Shown here piece by piece: positions 8,533 to 17,688 of a stretch of 64,000 nucleotides of DNA. Each line of letters starts with the position of its first letter. Position 1 is the stretch's first letter. Below the pieces are notes generated by a model. That model saw only the letters and a program-made list of their open reading frames with translations. It was not told where the DNA came from and searched no databases. Made by a program: the position numbers and the translations under genes. Source of the DNA: Micrococcus endophyticus (GTDB lineage Bacteria; Actinomycetota; Actinomycetes; Actinomycetales; Micrococcaceae); contig NZ_JACHMW010000001.1 in NCBI RefSeq assembly GCF_014205115.1, positions 620,001-684,000 on the forward strand. Reading direction: 5' to 3'.

Positions 8533-9783
8533 TCAGGCCTCGGCGGGGTCCGGGTCCAGCAGGGCCACGGTGACCACCGCGCCCACCTGGTCCACCTGCC
8601 AGGGCCGGGCCCCGCGCTCGAGGAGGAACGCGTCCACGGCCTCGGGCGTCAGCGGCTGCGGCGGCGCCCAGCAGAGCCGGCGCAGGGTGTCCGGGGTGAG
8701 CAGGTTCTCCGTGGGCAGGCCCAGCTGCTCCGCGCGCCGGGCCACGCGCGCCTTGGCGGTCTTCAGGCGGCGGTCTGCGAGCGGGTCGCGGTCCTTCCAC
8801 GCCCGGGGCGGGGGCGGGCCGTCCCCGCCGCGCACCTGGGCGGGCGGGGCGTCGCCTCGCTCGGCGTCCTCGACGCCGGCGCGGATCGCGGTGATCCAGC
8901 GGGGGGCCTCACGGGAGGCCGCGCGGCCGTGGAAGCCGGAGGTCTGGCGCAGGGCCGGGACGGTGCGCGGCTGGGACTCGGCGGCGGCGATGAGCGAGCG
9001 GTCCGGGATCAGCCGGCCCGGGGCGACGTCGCGGTGGCGGGCCAGGTCCTCGCGGGCCTCCCACAGGCGCTTGAGGACGGCGCGCTGCACGGGACGGCGC
9101 AGGGTCTGCGAGCCGGAGGTGCGCCGCCACGGGTCGGCGCGGGGCCCGGGCGCGGGCGCGGTGCGCACGTGCTCGAACTCCTGCTCGGCCCACTCGCGCT
9201 TGCCCTCGGCCTCGAGCAGCTCCAGCATCGCCGCGCGCAGCGGCACGAGCAGCTCCACGTCCAGCGCGGCGTAGGCGAGCATCGCCTCGGGCAGCGGGCG
9301 CACGGACCAGTCGGCGGCGGAGTGCTCCTTGGCCAGGGTGACGCCCAGCATCGACTCCAGGACGGCGGCCAGGCCGACGCGCGGCAGCCCGGCCACGCGG
9401 GCGGCGAGCTCGGTGTCGAACAGCCGGTCCGGGCGCAGGCCCTGCTCGGCCAGGCACGGCAGGTCCTGGCTGGCGGCGTGCAGGATCCACTCCACGCCGG
9501 AGAGGGCCTCCTGGAGGGGCTCCAGCCCGTCGAGGGCCTCGGGGTCCACGAGCCAGATGCCGGCGCCCTCGCGCTTGAGCTGCACGAGCATGGCGCGCTG
9601 GCCGTAGCGGATGCCGGAGGCGCGCTCGGCGTCGACGGCGACGGGCCCGGTGCCGGCGGCCAGGGCCGCGGCGCAGGCCTCGAGGCCGGCGGGGGTGTCC
9701 GTGACGCGCGGGACGCCGTCCGCCGGCTCGGCGATCAGCCGCGGGGTGGCGTCCGGCTCTGCCGGCTCGGGGACGTCGGTCAT
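8533..9783 (-). CDS. RNase D-like 3'-5' exoribonuclease with HRDC domain
   Basis: A 416-residue protein of the DEDDy exonuclease family, probably acting on structured RNA 3' ends. The exonuclease metal ligands are Asp51 and Glu53 (VAVDAERASG), Asp in HAASQDLPCL, and Tyr171/Asp175 in YAALDV. An HRDC nucleic-acid-binding domain follows at about 225-305 (LRRPVQRAVLKRLWEARED), and the C-terminal part is a further HRDC-like or linker region. A good AGGAG lies before ATG 9783. As in other Actinobacteria it sits just downstream of a DUF3000 gene. Confidence 0.9.
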   Translation of the reverse strand: MTDVPEPAEPDATPRLIAEPADGVPRVTDTPAGLEACAAALAAGTGPVAVDAERASGIRYGQRAMLVQLKREGAGIWLVDPEALDGLEPLQEALSGVEWILHAASQDLPCLAEQGLRPDRLFDTELAARVAGLPRVGLAAVLESMLGVTLAKEHSAADWSVRPLPEAMLAYAALDVELLVPLRAAMLELLEAEGKREWAEQEFEHVRTAPAPGPRADPWRRTSGSQTLRRPVQRAVLKRLWEAREDLARHRDVAPGRLIPDRSLIAAAESQPRTVPALRQTSGFHGRAASREAPRWITAIRAGVEDAERGDAPPAQVRGGDGPPPPRAWKDRDPLADRRLKTAKARVARRAEQLGLPTENLLTPDTLRRLCWAPPQPLTPEAVDAFLLERGARPWQVDQVGAVVTVALLDPDPAEA

Positions 9784-9873
9784 GGTGCTCCTGTTCGGGA
9801 CGGGTCTGCGGGGGCCGGGCGGTGCTCGGCCCGGGGTGCCGCGCGCGGCGGCGCGGCGCGGGGGCGGCTCGGG

Positions 9874-10503
9874 TCAGGGGCCGGGGGCGGCGGGGGCGTC
9901 GTCGCCGGCCTCGGGGGGCAGCCCGGCGAACGCGCAGATCATGTCCGACCACGCCTCCAGGTGCGCGCCGAGGTCCCGCGGGGCGGGGGTCCAGGAGGCG
10001 CGCAGCTCGATGTCCGTCGCATCGGGGGCCGTGCCCAGGGTGCCGAACCCCTCGGCGATGCTGCGGGTGGCGGTGCCCCCGGCCTGGGTGTGCTCCGCGT
10101 GGCGGCGCTCGAGGGCCTCCACGAGCCACGTCCAGGCGACGGCCCCGGCCAGCTGGTCCAGGGCGACGTCCGGCTCGAGGCTGGCGCGGATCCAGGTGAC
10201 GGCCCGGAACCCGCCGGGCCAGCGGGCGGCCGGGGAAGGGTCGTGCAGGAGCACGAACCGCCCGGTGGCCAGGACGTCGTCCGCGCCGGGGCTCCCGCAC
10301 ACCTCCGCGGCGAGGGCCACGGCGTGCGGGGCCTGCCCCGCCGGCGCCGCGATCTCCCGCAGCCGCACTTCGGGCCGCGGCCGCGCGGTGCGCAGGTCCG
10401 CCAGGGCCCGGCGGAACGCCGCCGGCAGCGGGGCCGGGGCCGGCGCGACGGCGCCGCGCGGCCCGGTGACGGGCGCGAGGCGACGGGGGCCGATGACGGT
10501 CAT
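9874..10503 (-). CDS. DUF3000 family protein
   Basis: A 209-residue protein of DUF3000, a family essentially confined to Actinobacteria and of unknown function. Recognisable segments are FRRALADLRTARPRPEV, the RFVLLHDP strand, WPGGFRAVTWIRASLEPD, WTWLVEALE and ELRASWTP followed by DLGAHLEAWSDMICAFAGLPP. It is soluble, without a signal peptide. It precedes the RNase D gene at a 90-base distance on the same strand, a partnership repeated in many relatives, so a role in RNA metabolism is conceivable but unproven. ATG 10503 has a -10 box seven bases upstream. Confidence 0.9.
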   Translation of the reverse strand: MTVIGPRRLAPVTGPRGAVAPAPAPLPAAFRRALADLRTARPRPEVRLREIAAPAGQAPHAVALAAEVCGSPGADDVLATGRFVLLHDPSPAARWPGGFRAVTWIRASLEPDVALDQLAGAVAWTWLVEALERRHAEHTQAGGTATRSIAEGFGTLGTAPDATDIELRASWTPAPRDLGAHLEAWSDMICAFAGLPPEAGDDAPAAPGP

Positions 10504-10510
10504 GGACGCC

Positions 10511-10516
10511 AGCCTA
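10511..10516 (-). promoter_or_regulatory. -10 box for the DUF3000 gene (leaderless)
   Basis: TAGGCT on the minus strand, seven bases before ATG 10503. The same hexamer occurs upstream of rarA and of the small alaS-linked gene. Confidence 0.5.
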
Positions 10517-10573
10517 GGCCGCCGGGCCCGGCCGACGCCGGTGGCGCGCCGTGCCGGCTCCGGAGCACCGGGC

Positions 10574-11707
10574 TCACCGGCGCCGGCCGTGGGAGAGCGC
10601 CTCTCCCAGGGCCGCGGCGAACGAGTCCACGTCCGCGGCCGTGGTGTCCCACGAGGTCATCCAGCGCACCTCGTGGCGGGCCGCGTCCCAGTCGTAGAAC
10701 GGGTGCCGGACCCGGGCGCGGTCGGCGGCCTGCGGGTCCAGCACTGCGAACACGGCGTTCGCCTCCGGGGCGCGGGTCACCTCGACGCCGTCGATCGCGG
10801 CCACCCGCCCGGCCAGCTCGCGGGCCATCGCGTTGGCGTGGGCGGCCAGGCGGCTCCCGAGGTCGCCCTCGAGCAGGGCGGTGAGCTGGGCCGAGACGTA
10901 GCGCATCTTCGAGGACAGCTGCATGGAGGACTTGCGCACGTACTCCACCGCCAGCCGTGCCCGCTCCCGGGGCCCCGCGTCGGCGGGCAGGTCCCGCTCG
11001 GGCACCAGGGACGCGAGCGTCACGGCCTCGGGGCGCAGCACGACGACGGCCTCCGCGCCCAGCGCGCCGGCCTTCGTCCCGCCCAGGGAGACGACGTCGA
11101 CGCCGGCGTGCGTGGTGAAGGCGGACAGGGGCAGCTCCAGGGCCGCGGCTGCGTTGAACAGCCGCGCCCCGTCCATGTACAGGCCCATGCCGTGGCCGTG
11201 TGCGTGGTCGGCCAGGGCGCGCACCTGCTCGGGCGTGTAGACGGTGCCCAGCTCGGTGACCTGGGCGATCTCCACCACGGCCGGCTGCGCCCGGTGGACG
11301 AAGCCCCAGCCGTGGGCCTCGCGGTCCACGAGCTCCGGGGTGAGCCGCCCGTCCGGGGTGGGCACGGTGAACAGCTTGGTGCGGCCCATGCGCTCGGGGG
11401 CGCCGCCCTCGTCATGGTGGATGTGGGAGGTGTCCGCGGCCACCACCGCGCCCCACGGCGGGAGCATGGACTGGAGGGCGACCACGTTGGCACCGGTGCC
11501 GTTGAACACCGGCAGCGCGACGGCGTCGGGGGCGTCGAACGCCTCCCGCACGGCCTCCTGGAGCCGCTCGGTGTGCGGGTCGGCCCCGTACGCGGGCGCG
11601 TGGTCCGCGTCCACGTCGGCCAGCGCCGCCCAGACGTCCGGGTGGACGCCCGCGTAGTTGTCCGACGCGAAGGCGCGCAGCCCCGCGGCGGGGGCGCCGG
11701 CGCTCAC
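10574..11707 (-). CDS. low-specificity threonine aldolase-type PLP enzyme
   Basis: A 377-residue fold-type I PLP enzyme of the beta-eliminating lyase family, expected to cleave L-threonine or allo-threonine to glycine and acetaldehyde. It opens with the family's FASDNYAGVHP and FNGTGANVVAL; Asp179 (MDGARLFNAA) should hold the pyridine nitrogen and Lys212 in SLGGTKAGALGAEA should form the Schiff base. GTG 11707 overlaps the msrB stop by four bases, indicating coupled translation with msrB. Exact substrate preference is not readable from sequence. Confidence 0.92.
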   Translation of the reverse strand: MSAGAPAAGLRAFASDNYAGVHPDVWAALADVDADHAPAYGADPHTERLQEAVREAFDAPDAVALPVFNGTGANVVALQSMLPPWGAVVAADTSHIHHDEGGAPERMGRTKLFTVPTPDGRLTPELVDREAHGWGFVHRAQPAVVEIAQVTELGTVYTPEQVRALADHAHGHGMGLYMDGARLFNAAAALELPLSAFTTHAGVDVVSLGGTKAGALGAEAVVVLRPEAVTLASLVPERDLPADAGPRERARLAVEYVRKSSMQLSSKMRYVSAQLTALLEGDLGSRLAAHANAMARELAGRVAAIDGVEVTRAPEANAVFAVLDPQAADRARVRHPFYDWDAARHEVRWMTSWDTTAADVDSFAAALGEALSHGRRR

Positions 11708-12234
11708 GCGCGGCCCGCGGCGTCGTCGTCGGAGCCCGCGCCGGACGCGTCGGCCGGGGCCAGGCGCAGGGAGATCGAGTTGATGCAGTAGCGCAGGTCC
11801 GTGGGCGTGTCGTAACCCTCGCCGGCGAACACGTGGCCCATGTGGGAGCCGCACGCGGCGCAGCGCACCTCCACCCGCTCCATGCCCAGGGTGGTGTCCT
11901 TGAGGTACTCCACCCGGTCCTCGGCCAGGGGCGCGAAGAACGAGGGCCAGCCGCAGTGCGAGTCGAACTTCTCGTCCGAGCGGAACAGCTCCGCCCCGCA
12001 CGCGCGGCACGCGTAGACGCCCTGCACGTGGGAGTCCCAGTACTCGCCGGTGTAGGCGCGCTCGGTGCCGGCCCGGCGCAGCACCTGGAACTCCTCCGGG
12101 GTCAGGCGGCGGGCCCACTCCTCGTCCGTGAGTCGGGCGCCGCGCGGGGCGCCCGCGCCGTGCCCGACGACGGGGCTCGCCTGGGCGGCGTCGGTGCGGT
12201 CCGGGTCCTGGGGGGTCTGTGGGGTGTCGGTCAT
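11704..12234 (-). CDS. msrB: peptide-methionine (R)-S-oxide reductase
   Basis: A 176-residue repair enzyme that reduces methionine-R-sulfoxide in oxidised proteins. Zinc cysteines are present as CRAC (76-79) and CAAC (125-128), the catalytic cysteine is Cys150 in RYCINS, and a possible resolving cysteine is Cys94 in HCGWPSF. A 35-residue Pro/Asp-rich N-terminal extension precedes the domain (LTDEEWARRLTPEEFQVLR) and has no signal-peptide features, so it is cytosolic. It is followed with a four-base overlap by the threonine aldolase gene. Confidence 0.95.
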   Translation of the reverse strand: MTDTPQTPQDPDRTDAAQASPVVGHGAGAPRGARLTDEEWARRLTPEEFQVLRRAGTERAYTGEYWDSHVQGVYACRACGAELFRSDEKFDSHCGWPSFFAPLAEDRVEYLKDTTLGMERVEVRCAACGSHMGHVFAGEGYDTPTDLRYCINSISLRLAPADASGAGSDDDAAGRA

Positions 12235-12321
12235 GGCCGGTACAACGGCGCAGGAGCGCGGCGTGTTCCCCTGGGCGGAGGCGTTGGCGGGCACGCCCGC
12301 CCGTGGGTGAGAATGGCCCGC

Positions 12322-13716
12322 ATGGCCGCACCACGACGCCGCTTCCCCGCCCGCCCCTCCGACCGCCGCCGCGGCGGACGGCCCGCGCTGGCCGCCGCCG
12401 TCCTGGCCCCGGCCCAGGCGGACGGCGACTCCCGGACGCGGCGCGCTGGCCGGCTGGTGCGCGGCTCCGTGCGCACCGGCGTCAAGGCGGCCTCGCCCCT
12501 GGCCCGCTGGACTCCGCCCGTGCTCAGCGTCCTCGCCTCCTCCGCCTTCGTGCTCGCCGGGGCCAGCTCCGCGCTCGCGGGCGTGTTCGCCCGCACCGTG
12601 GTGACCCCGGTGCGCCGCCACACCGAGACGACGGCGGTGCTCGCCGTCGTCGACACCCCCACCGGGCCCGAGGTGATCCTGAAGGCTGACGAGTACACCA
12701 CCGTCCCCGGCGTGTACTCGCTGACCTTCGACGGCGGCGCCGGCTGCGCGCGCATCGGGAGGATCTCCTCCTTCGACCCGCGCGACGGCACCGTGCAGCG
12801 CGTGGTCGAGGAGGTCTACTTCGGCGACCTGGCCGCGGCGACCCGCGGGCGGCTCACCGGATTCGTCTACCCCACGCCCGCCGACGCCGGCCTCGACGCC
12901 GAGGAGGTGCTCGTGCCCGTGCCCGGCGGCCACGCGCCCGCCTGGCTCGTGGGCCCCGACCCCGACGACGACGGCGCCGCCCGGCCCGCCGCGGGGATGT
13001 GGGCGATCATGGTCCACGGCCGCGGCGCCCGCCGCAACGAGGGCATCCGCACCGTCCCCACCGCGCAGCGCCTCGGCATGACCTCGCTGCTGATCTCCTA
13101 CCGCAACGACGGCGACGCCCCCGACGCCGCCGACTCCCGGTACGGCCTGGGCACCACCGAGTGGGAGGACGTGGAGGCGGCGATCCGGTACGCCCTGGAG
13201 AACGGGGCGAGCGACGTCGTGCTGTTCGGCTGGTCCATGGGCGGGGCCGTGGTCCTGCAGGCCGTGGACCGCTCCGACCTGGCCCCCCACGTGCGCGGCG
13301 TGGTCCTCACCGGCCCCGTGGTGGACTGGGTGGACGTGCTGCAGCACCAGGCGCGGCTCAACCGCATTCCCGAGGCCGTGGGCGTGCTCGGGCAGTGGCT
13401 GCTCTCCAACCGGGCCGGCCGCTTCATCACCGGCCTGGCCGCCCCCGTGGACCTCAAGTCCCTCGACTGGGTGACCCGGGCCGAGCACGTGCGCGTGCCC
13501 ACCCTGATCATCCACTCCGAGGACGACGAGTACGTGCCCGTCGGCCCCTCCCAGGACCTCGCCGAGCGCAACCCCGGGCTCGTGCGGTTCGTCCGCTTCC
13601 ACCAGGCCCGGCACACCCGCGAGCAGAACGTCGACCCCAAGCGCTGGGACACCACCGTGCGCGGCTGGCTGCGCGCGGTGCTGAACGCGGACCGCCCCGG
13701 CGCCGCGGAGCGCTGA
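12322..13716 (+). CDS. membrane-anchored alpha/beta hydrolase
   Basis: A protein of about 464 residues. A basic N-terminal tail is followed by a hydrophobic helix (about 65-90), then an alpha/beta-hydrolase domain with the nucleophile elbow GWSMGG (Ser305), an acid in HSEDDEYVP and a likely catalytic His in FHQARHTREQN. It resembles uncharacterised actinobacterial peptidase- or esterase-like hydrolases tethered to the membrane. Start codons GTG 12307, ATG 12313 and ATG 12322 are all possible; 12322 is preferred because GAGAAT lies six bases upstream as a -10 box. The substrate is unknown. Confidence 0.85.
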   Translation: MAAPRRRFPARPSDRRRGGRPALAAAVLAPAQADGDSRTRRAGRLVRGSVRTGVKAASPLARWTPPVLSVLASSAFVLAGASSALAGVFARTVVTPVRRHTETTAVLAVVDTPTGPEVILKADEYTTVPGVYSLTFDGGAGCARIGRISSFDPRDGTVQRVVEEVYFGDLAAATRGRLTGFVYPTPADAGLDAEEVLVPVPGGHAPAWLVGPDPDDDGAARPAAGMWAIMVHGRGARRNEGIRTVPTAQRLGMTSLLISYRNDGDAPDAADSRYGLGTTEWEDVEAAIRYALENGASDVVLFGWSMGGAVVLQAVDRSDLAPHVRGVVLTGPVVDWVDVLQHQARLNRIPEAVGVLGQWLLSNRAGRFITGLAAPVDLKSLDWVTRAEHVRVPTLIIHSEDDEYVPVGPSQDLAERNPGLVRFVRFHQARHTREQNVDPKRWDTTVRGWLRAVLNADRPGAAER

Positions 13717-13745
13717 CGCCGGGGCCCGCGCTCGCGGACGTGCCC

Positions 13746-13767
13746 GGGCGAGGGGCCGACGTCGCCC
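13746..13767. terminator. possible hairpin between convergent genes
   Basis: GGGCGA and TCGCCC separated by ten bases, between the convergent hydrolase and M3 peptidase genes. The stem is short, so the call is weak. Confidence 0.35.
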
Positions 13768-13768
13768 G

Positions 13769-15874
13769 TCAGGCGGCCGCTTCCACCAGCCCGCGACGGC
13801 GCAGCAGCGGCTCCAGCTCCGCATCCCGGCCGCGGAACGCTCGGTAGGACTCCAGCAGGTCGCGGGTCTCGCCCCGGGAGAGCAGCTCCTCGGCGAAGCG
13901 GCGGCCGTTCTGGCGGGTCATGCCGCCGTGCTCCCGGAACCACTCCACGGCGTCGGCGTCCAGCACCTCCGCCCAGATGTACGAGTAGTAGCCGGCCGCG
14001 TAGTCGTTGCCGAAGATGTGCTTGAAGTAGCCCGTGCCGTAGCGCGGCGGCACCAGCTCCGGGTCGATCCCCGCCTCGGTCAGCACGCGGCGCTCGAACG
14101 CCGCCGGGTCCGCGGTGGCCGCCTCCACGGTGTCCTCGGTCAGGCTGTGCCAGGCCCAGTCCACGAGCGTGGCGCCCAGGTACTCCACGGTGCGGTAGCC
14201 CTCGCCCCACAGGTCCGCGGCCTCGAGCCGATCGAGGGTGCCGGCGGGCAGCGGCTCACCGGTCTCCACGTGGCGGGCGTACTCGGCCAGCAGCGCCGGC
14301 TCGCGCAGCCACACCTCGTTCACCTGGGAGGGGAACTCGACGACGTCGCGCGGCACGTGGGTGCCGGACAGCGAGACGTACTCGCCCTTCGCCAGCAGCC
14401 CGTGCAGCGCGTGGCCGAACTCGTGGAACAGGGTGGTGGCCTCGTCCAGCGTGAGCAGGGCGGGGCGGCCCGGGGCCGGGGCGGGCACGTTCATGGTGTT
14501 GAACACGACCGGGCGCTCGTCCAGGGCGTCCGCGGCGTCCCGCACGGTGTGCATCCACGCGCCGCCGGACTTCGTGGACCGGGCGAACAGGTCCGCCACG
14601 AACAGCCCGACGCCGGCGCCGTCCTCGTCCCGCACCTCGAACACCCGGATCCCCGGCCGGTACAGGCGCCCGGCCAGCTCGGGGCGCTCCTCGAAGGTGA
14701 TCCCGTACAGCGCCGTGGCCGCGGCGAACACGCCCGCGTGCAGCACCCGGTCCAGCTCGAAGTGCGGGCGCAGGGCGCCGGCGTCCACCGCGAAGCGCTC
14801 CCGCGCGTACGCCGCGGACAGCGCCGGCCAGTCCCACGGGGCCACGGCGCCGCCGACCCGACCGGCGTGCGCGGACGCCGTCGCCGCGTCCGTCCGGGCG
14901 TTGGCCATCGCGCGCGGGGCCATCGTGGCCAGCAGCTCCTCCACCGCCGTCGTCGACGGGGCGGCGCGGTCCTTCAGCGCGTGCTCCGCCCACGACGCCG
15001 AGCCCAGCAGCCGGGCCTTGCGCAGGCGCAGCCGCACGACCTCCATCGCAGTGGAGAGGGTCTCGTGCTCCCCGGCGGCGCCGCGGCCCACCGAGGCCTC
15101 GAACACCTCGCGGCGCAGCGACTCGTCCTCCAGGGACGCCAGCCACGGCTGGGAGGTGAACAGGGACAGCGTCAGCAGCCACGGGCCGGCCTCGTCCCGG
15201 CCCTCCCCGTCGGCGCCGCCGTGGCCGGCCTCCCGGGCCGCCGCCGCGGCCGAGGCCAGATCGTCCTCGGACAGGCCCGCCAGGCGCTCGCGGTCGGTGA
15301 CGAGCACGGCGCGCTCGGCGGTGTCCGCCACCAGGCGACGGGTGTAGGCGGCCGTGAGCCCGGCCAGCTCCGTGTTGATCCGGCCCAGCTCGGCCCGCTC
15401 CGCCTCGCCCAGGCCGGCGCCGGCCAGATCCAGGCGGCGGCGCAGCACCTCGAGCAGGCGGGCGTCCTCGCCGGTCAGCCCGGCGCCGTCGATCGCCGCC
15501 ACCCGCTCGGCCAGCCGCGGGTCCAGCAGCAGCGCGTCCTCGTGCGCCGCCAGCTCGGGGGAGAGCTCCTCGGCCAGGCCCTGGCGGGCGTCCGTGCCGT
15601 CCGCGCTCACGAGGGTGAAGAACATCGCGGCGCTGCGGCGCAGCAGCTGCCCCGAGAGCTCGAACGCGCGGACGGTGTTCTCGAAGGTCGGCGCGGTCGC
15701 TGCGCCGAGGATCTGCTCCACCTCGGCGCGCTGGGCAGCCATGCCGGCGCGCACGGCCTCGGCCAGCTGCGCGTCGGTGACGGCGGAGAAGTCGGGCAGC
15801 CCGTAGGGCAGCTCGGAGGGGGTCGCCAGCGGGTGGTCGGCGGGCAGGACGGAGGACGCGGGGGTGGGGGTCAT
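13769..15874 (-). CDS. M3 family zinc metallopeptidase (oligopeptidase A / dipeptidyl carboxypeptidase type)
   Basis: A 701-residue cytosolic peptidase that should degrade short peptides. The zinc motif HEFGH sits in [19 protein letters not shown], with a downstream Glu ligand region (SQVNEVWL) and the family signature [22 protein letters not shown] near the C-terminus. The helical N-terminal domain ([17 protein letters not shown]) is complete. ATG 15874 was chosen because a TACACT -10 box lies exactly seven bases upstream and the next in-frame codons upstream read into non-protein-like sequence. Dcp and PrlC types cannot be told apart with certainty. Confidence 0.93.
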   Translation of the reverse strand: MTPTPASSVLPADHPLATPSELPYGLPDFSAVTDAQLAEAVRAGMAAQRAEVEQILGAATAPTFENTVRAFELSGQLLRRSAAMFFTLVSADGTDARQGLAEELSPELAAHEDALLLDPRLAERVAAIDGAGLTGEDARLLEVLRRRLDLAGAGLGEAERAELGRINTELAGLTAAYTRRLVADTAERAVLVTDRERLAGLSEDDLASAAAAAREAGHGGADGEGRDEAGPWLLTLSLFTSQPWLASLEDESLRREVFEASVGRGAAGEHETLSTAMEVVRLRLRKARLLGSASWAEHALKDRAAPSTTAVEELLATMAPRAMANARTDAATASAHAGRVGGAVAPWDWPALSAAYARERFAVDAGALRPHFELDRVLHAGVFAAATALYGITFEERPELAGRLYRPGIRVFEVRDEDGAGVGLFVADLFARSTKSGGAWMHTVRDAADALDERPVVFNTMNVPAPAPGRPALLTLDEATTLFHEFGHALHGLLAKGEYVSLSGTHVPRDVVEFPSQVNEVWLREPALLAEYARHVETGEPLPAGTLDRLEAADLWGEGYRTVEYLGATLVDWAWHSLTEDTVEAATADPAAFERRVLTEAGIDPELVPPRYGTGYFKHIFGNDYAAGYYSYIWAEVLDADAVEWFREHGGMTRQNGRRFAEELLSRGETRDLLESYRAFRGRDAELEPLLRRRGLVEAAA

Positions 15875-15881
15875 GGGCGCG

Positions 15882-15887
15882 AGTGTA
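15882..15887 (-). promoter_or_regulatory. -10 box for the M3 peptidase gene (leaderless)
   Basis: TACACT on the minus strand, seven bases before ATG 15874, with no Shine-Dalgarno between them. Confidence 0.6.
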
Positions 15888-16012
15888 GTCAGCCGTGATC
15901 CGTGCCACCCGCCCGTCCGGGCCGGGGCGCCGTCGTCGTGCTCGCACGCCGGACTCTCGTGCCGCGCCCGCGCGTCGCGGTCCCGCGCCGGGCCCCGGGG
16001 GCCGCGCCCCAC

Positions 16013-16018
16013 TAGACT
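16013..16018 (+). promoter_or_regulatory. -10 box for yebC-ruvC
   Basis: TAGACT about 38 bases before the yebC start, giving a short leader that contains a strong ribosome binding site (GAGGAGG). No clear -35 box is seen. Confidence 0.55.
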
Positions 16019-16055
16019 GGGCCGTCGAGCCAGCAGACGACACCGAGGAGGCGTG

Positions 16056-16814
16056 ATGGCAGGGCATTCCAAGTGGGCCACCACCAAGCACAAGAAGGCC
16101 GTCATCGACGCGCGGCGCGCGAAGGCGTTCGCGAAGTACATCAAGAACATCGAGGTCGCGGCCCGCGCCGGCGGCGCCGACCTCGCCGGCAACCCGGCCC
16201 TCGACCTGGCCGTGTCCAAGGCCAAGAAGGCCTCGGTGCCCAACGACAACATCGACCGCGCCGTCAAGCGCGGCGCCGGCCTGACCGGCGAGGTCGTGGA
16301 CTACGCCGAGATCATGTACGAGGTCCGCGGCCCCCAGGGCTCCGCCGTCCTCGTGGAGTGCCTCACGGACAACAAGAACCGCGCCGCCGCCGAGGTGCGC
16401 ACCGCCGTCACCCGCAACGGCGGCACCATGGCCGACTCCGGCTCCGTGTCCTTCCTGTTCACCCGCCAGGGCGTCGTCCGCCTGCCCGCCGAGGGCCGCA
16501 CCGAGGACGAGCTGCTGGAGGCCGTGATCGAGGCCGGCGCCGAGGAGGTCGTGCTCTCCGGCGACGAGTTCGAGATCGTCTCCGACCCCTCCGACCTGCG
16601 CGCCGTGGCCGAGGCCCTCGACGCCGCCGGCATCGACTACGAGTCCGACGAGACGGAGTTCGTGCCCACCATGAAGGTGGAGCTCGAGGACGCCAAGGGC
16701 GCCGGCACGTTCCTCAAGCTCGCGGACGCCCTCGAGGAGCTCGACGACGTCCAGAACGTGTACTCGAACGTGGACATCTCCCCGGAGGTCCTCGCCGAGC
16801 TCGACCGGGACTGA
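16056..16814 (+). CDS. yebC: YebC/PmpR family protein (translation/transcription regulator)
   Basis: A 252-residue protein of the universal YebC family, described in other bacteria both as a DNA-binding regulator and as a factor easing ribosome stalling. It begins [22 protein letters not shown] and carries the conserved [19 protein letters not shown] and [10 protein letters not shown] segments; three domains and the length are standard. A GAGGAGG lies five bases before ATG 16056. It is followed directly by ruvC, a common actinobacterial pair, so it is likely the first gene of a Holliday-junction operon. Confidence 0.95.
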   Translation: MAGHSKWATTKHKKAVIDARRAKAFAKYIKNIEVAARAGGADLAGNPALDLAVSKAKKASVPNDNIDRAVKRGAGLTGEVVDYAEIMYEVRGPQGSAVLVECLTDNKNRAAAEVRTAVTRNGGTMADSGSVSFLFTRQGVVRLPAEGRTEDELLEAVIEAGAEEVVLSGDEFEIVSDPSDLRAVAEALDAAGIDYESDETEFVPTMKVELEDAKGAGTFLKLADALEELDDVQNVYSNVDISPEVLAELDRD

Positions 16815-16819
16815 TCGCC

Positions 16820-17497
16820 CTGAGCGCGCGCCGGCCCGCCGACGTCGTCCGGATCCTGGGGGTCGACCCCGGGCTCACCCGCTGCGGGATCGCCGTGGTG
16901 GACGTGGACGCACGACGGCGGGCCGCGCTCGTGCACGTGGAGGTGGCCGGGACCCCGGCCACCGCCTCCCTCGACCAGCGCCTGCTGCGGATCGACGAGG
17001 CGGTCTCCGCCGCCCTGGCCGCCCACGCCCCGGACCGCGCCGCCGTGGAGCGGATGTTCGCCAACACGAACACCCCCACCGTGCTCGGCACGGCCCAGGC
17101 CGCGGGCGTGGCCATCGCCGCCGCCGCCCGCGCCGGGATCCCCGTGGGTCTGCACACCCCCTCCGAGGTCAAGGCCGCGGTGACGGGGTACGGCGACGCC
17201 GGCAAGGAGCAGGTCACCACGATGATCACGCGCATCCTCGGCCTCGACGCGCCCCCGCGGCCCGCCGACGCCGCCGACGCGCTCGCCCTGGCGATCGCCC
17301 ACGGCTGGCGCGGCACCGCCCTCGGCGCCGCCGCCGGGCAGACCGGCCTGGATACCTCCGACCTCGCCTCGCGAGCCGGGCGCTCGCAGTTCGCGGCGGG
17401 GGTGAGGAGCCGCGGCGGGCGGCGCGGGGAGCTGACGGCGGCGCAGCGCGCCTGGCTGGACGCCGAGCGCTCCGCCGGCGGCGGCCGCCGGCGCTAG
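16820..17497 (+). CDS. ruvC: Holliday junction resolvase RuvC (apparent CTG start)
   Basis: A homodimeric endonuclease that cuts Holliday junctions after RuvAB branch migration. Acidic active-site residues are seen in [23 protein letters not shown] and [13 protein letters not shown]. No ATG, GTG or TTG exists in frame between the yebC stop and the first catalytic Asp: the first in-frame GTG lies beyond it. CTG 16820 (followed by AGC) is the most plausible start; CTG 16811, overlapping the yebC stop, is an alternative. A Gly/Arg-rich C-terminal tail of about 50 residues follows the core. Read from CTG 16820 it is 225 residues. Confidence 0.88.
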   Translation: MSARRPADVVRILGVDPGLTRCGIAVVDVDARRRAALVHVEVAGTPATASLDQRLLRIDEAVSAALAAHAPDRAAVERMFANTNTPTVLGTAQAAGVAIAAAARAGIPVGLHTPSEVKAAVTGYGDAGKEQVTTMITRILGLDAPPRPADAADALALAIAHGWRGTALGAAAGQTGLDTSDLASRAGRSQFAAGVRSRGGRRGELTAAQRAWLDAERSAGGGRRR

Positions 17498-17530
17498 CGC
17501 GGCGCCGTCGTCCGTCCCCGCCGGAGTCCT

Positions 17531-17578
17531 TTTCGTGTGGGAGACGGGAGCCTTCAGCCTCCCGTCTCCCACACGAAA
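17531..17578. repeat. long palindrome with a partial downstream duplicate
   Basis: A perfect inverted repeat with 20-bp arms (17531-17550 and 17559-17578) and an 8-base loop; the arm starts TTTCGTGTGGGAGACGGGAG. A degenerate copy of the loop and right arm follows to about 17624: CCCACACGAAAGCGG at 17568 and CCCACACGACAGCGG at 17601. It separates ruvC from ruvA, so it may terminate the yebC-ruvC transcript. Confidence 0.85.
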
Positions 17579-17626
17579 GCGGTGGGGGAGCCTCCCTTTT
17601 CCCACACGACAGCGGGGTGGGGGCGT

Positions 17627-17642
17627 TCGATGATATGTTCGA
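17627..17642 (+). promoter_or_regulatory. candidate LexA (SOS) box before ruvA
   Basis: TCGATGATATGTTCGA matches 10 of the 12 defined bases of the actinobacterial/Gram-positive LexA operator (TCGAAC, four bases, GTTCGA). It lies 46 bases before ruvA, after the palindrome that should stop ruvC transcription, so ruvAB may have its own damage-inducible promoter. AT-rich bases here stand out from the surroundings. Evidence is by consensus only. Confidence 0.5.
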
Positions 17643-17688
17643 ATGCGCGCCGACCGGCGCCCGCGCGTCCGACCCAGGAGGGCCCCTC

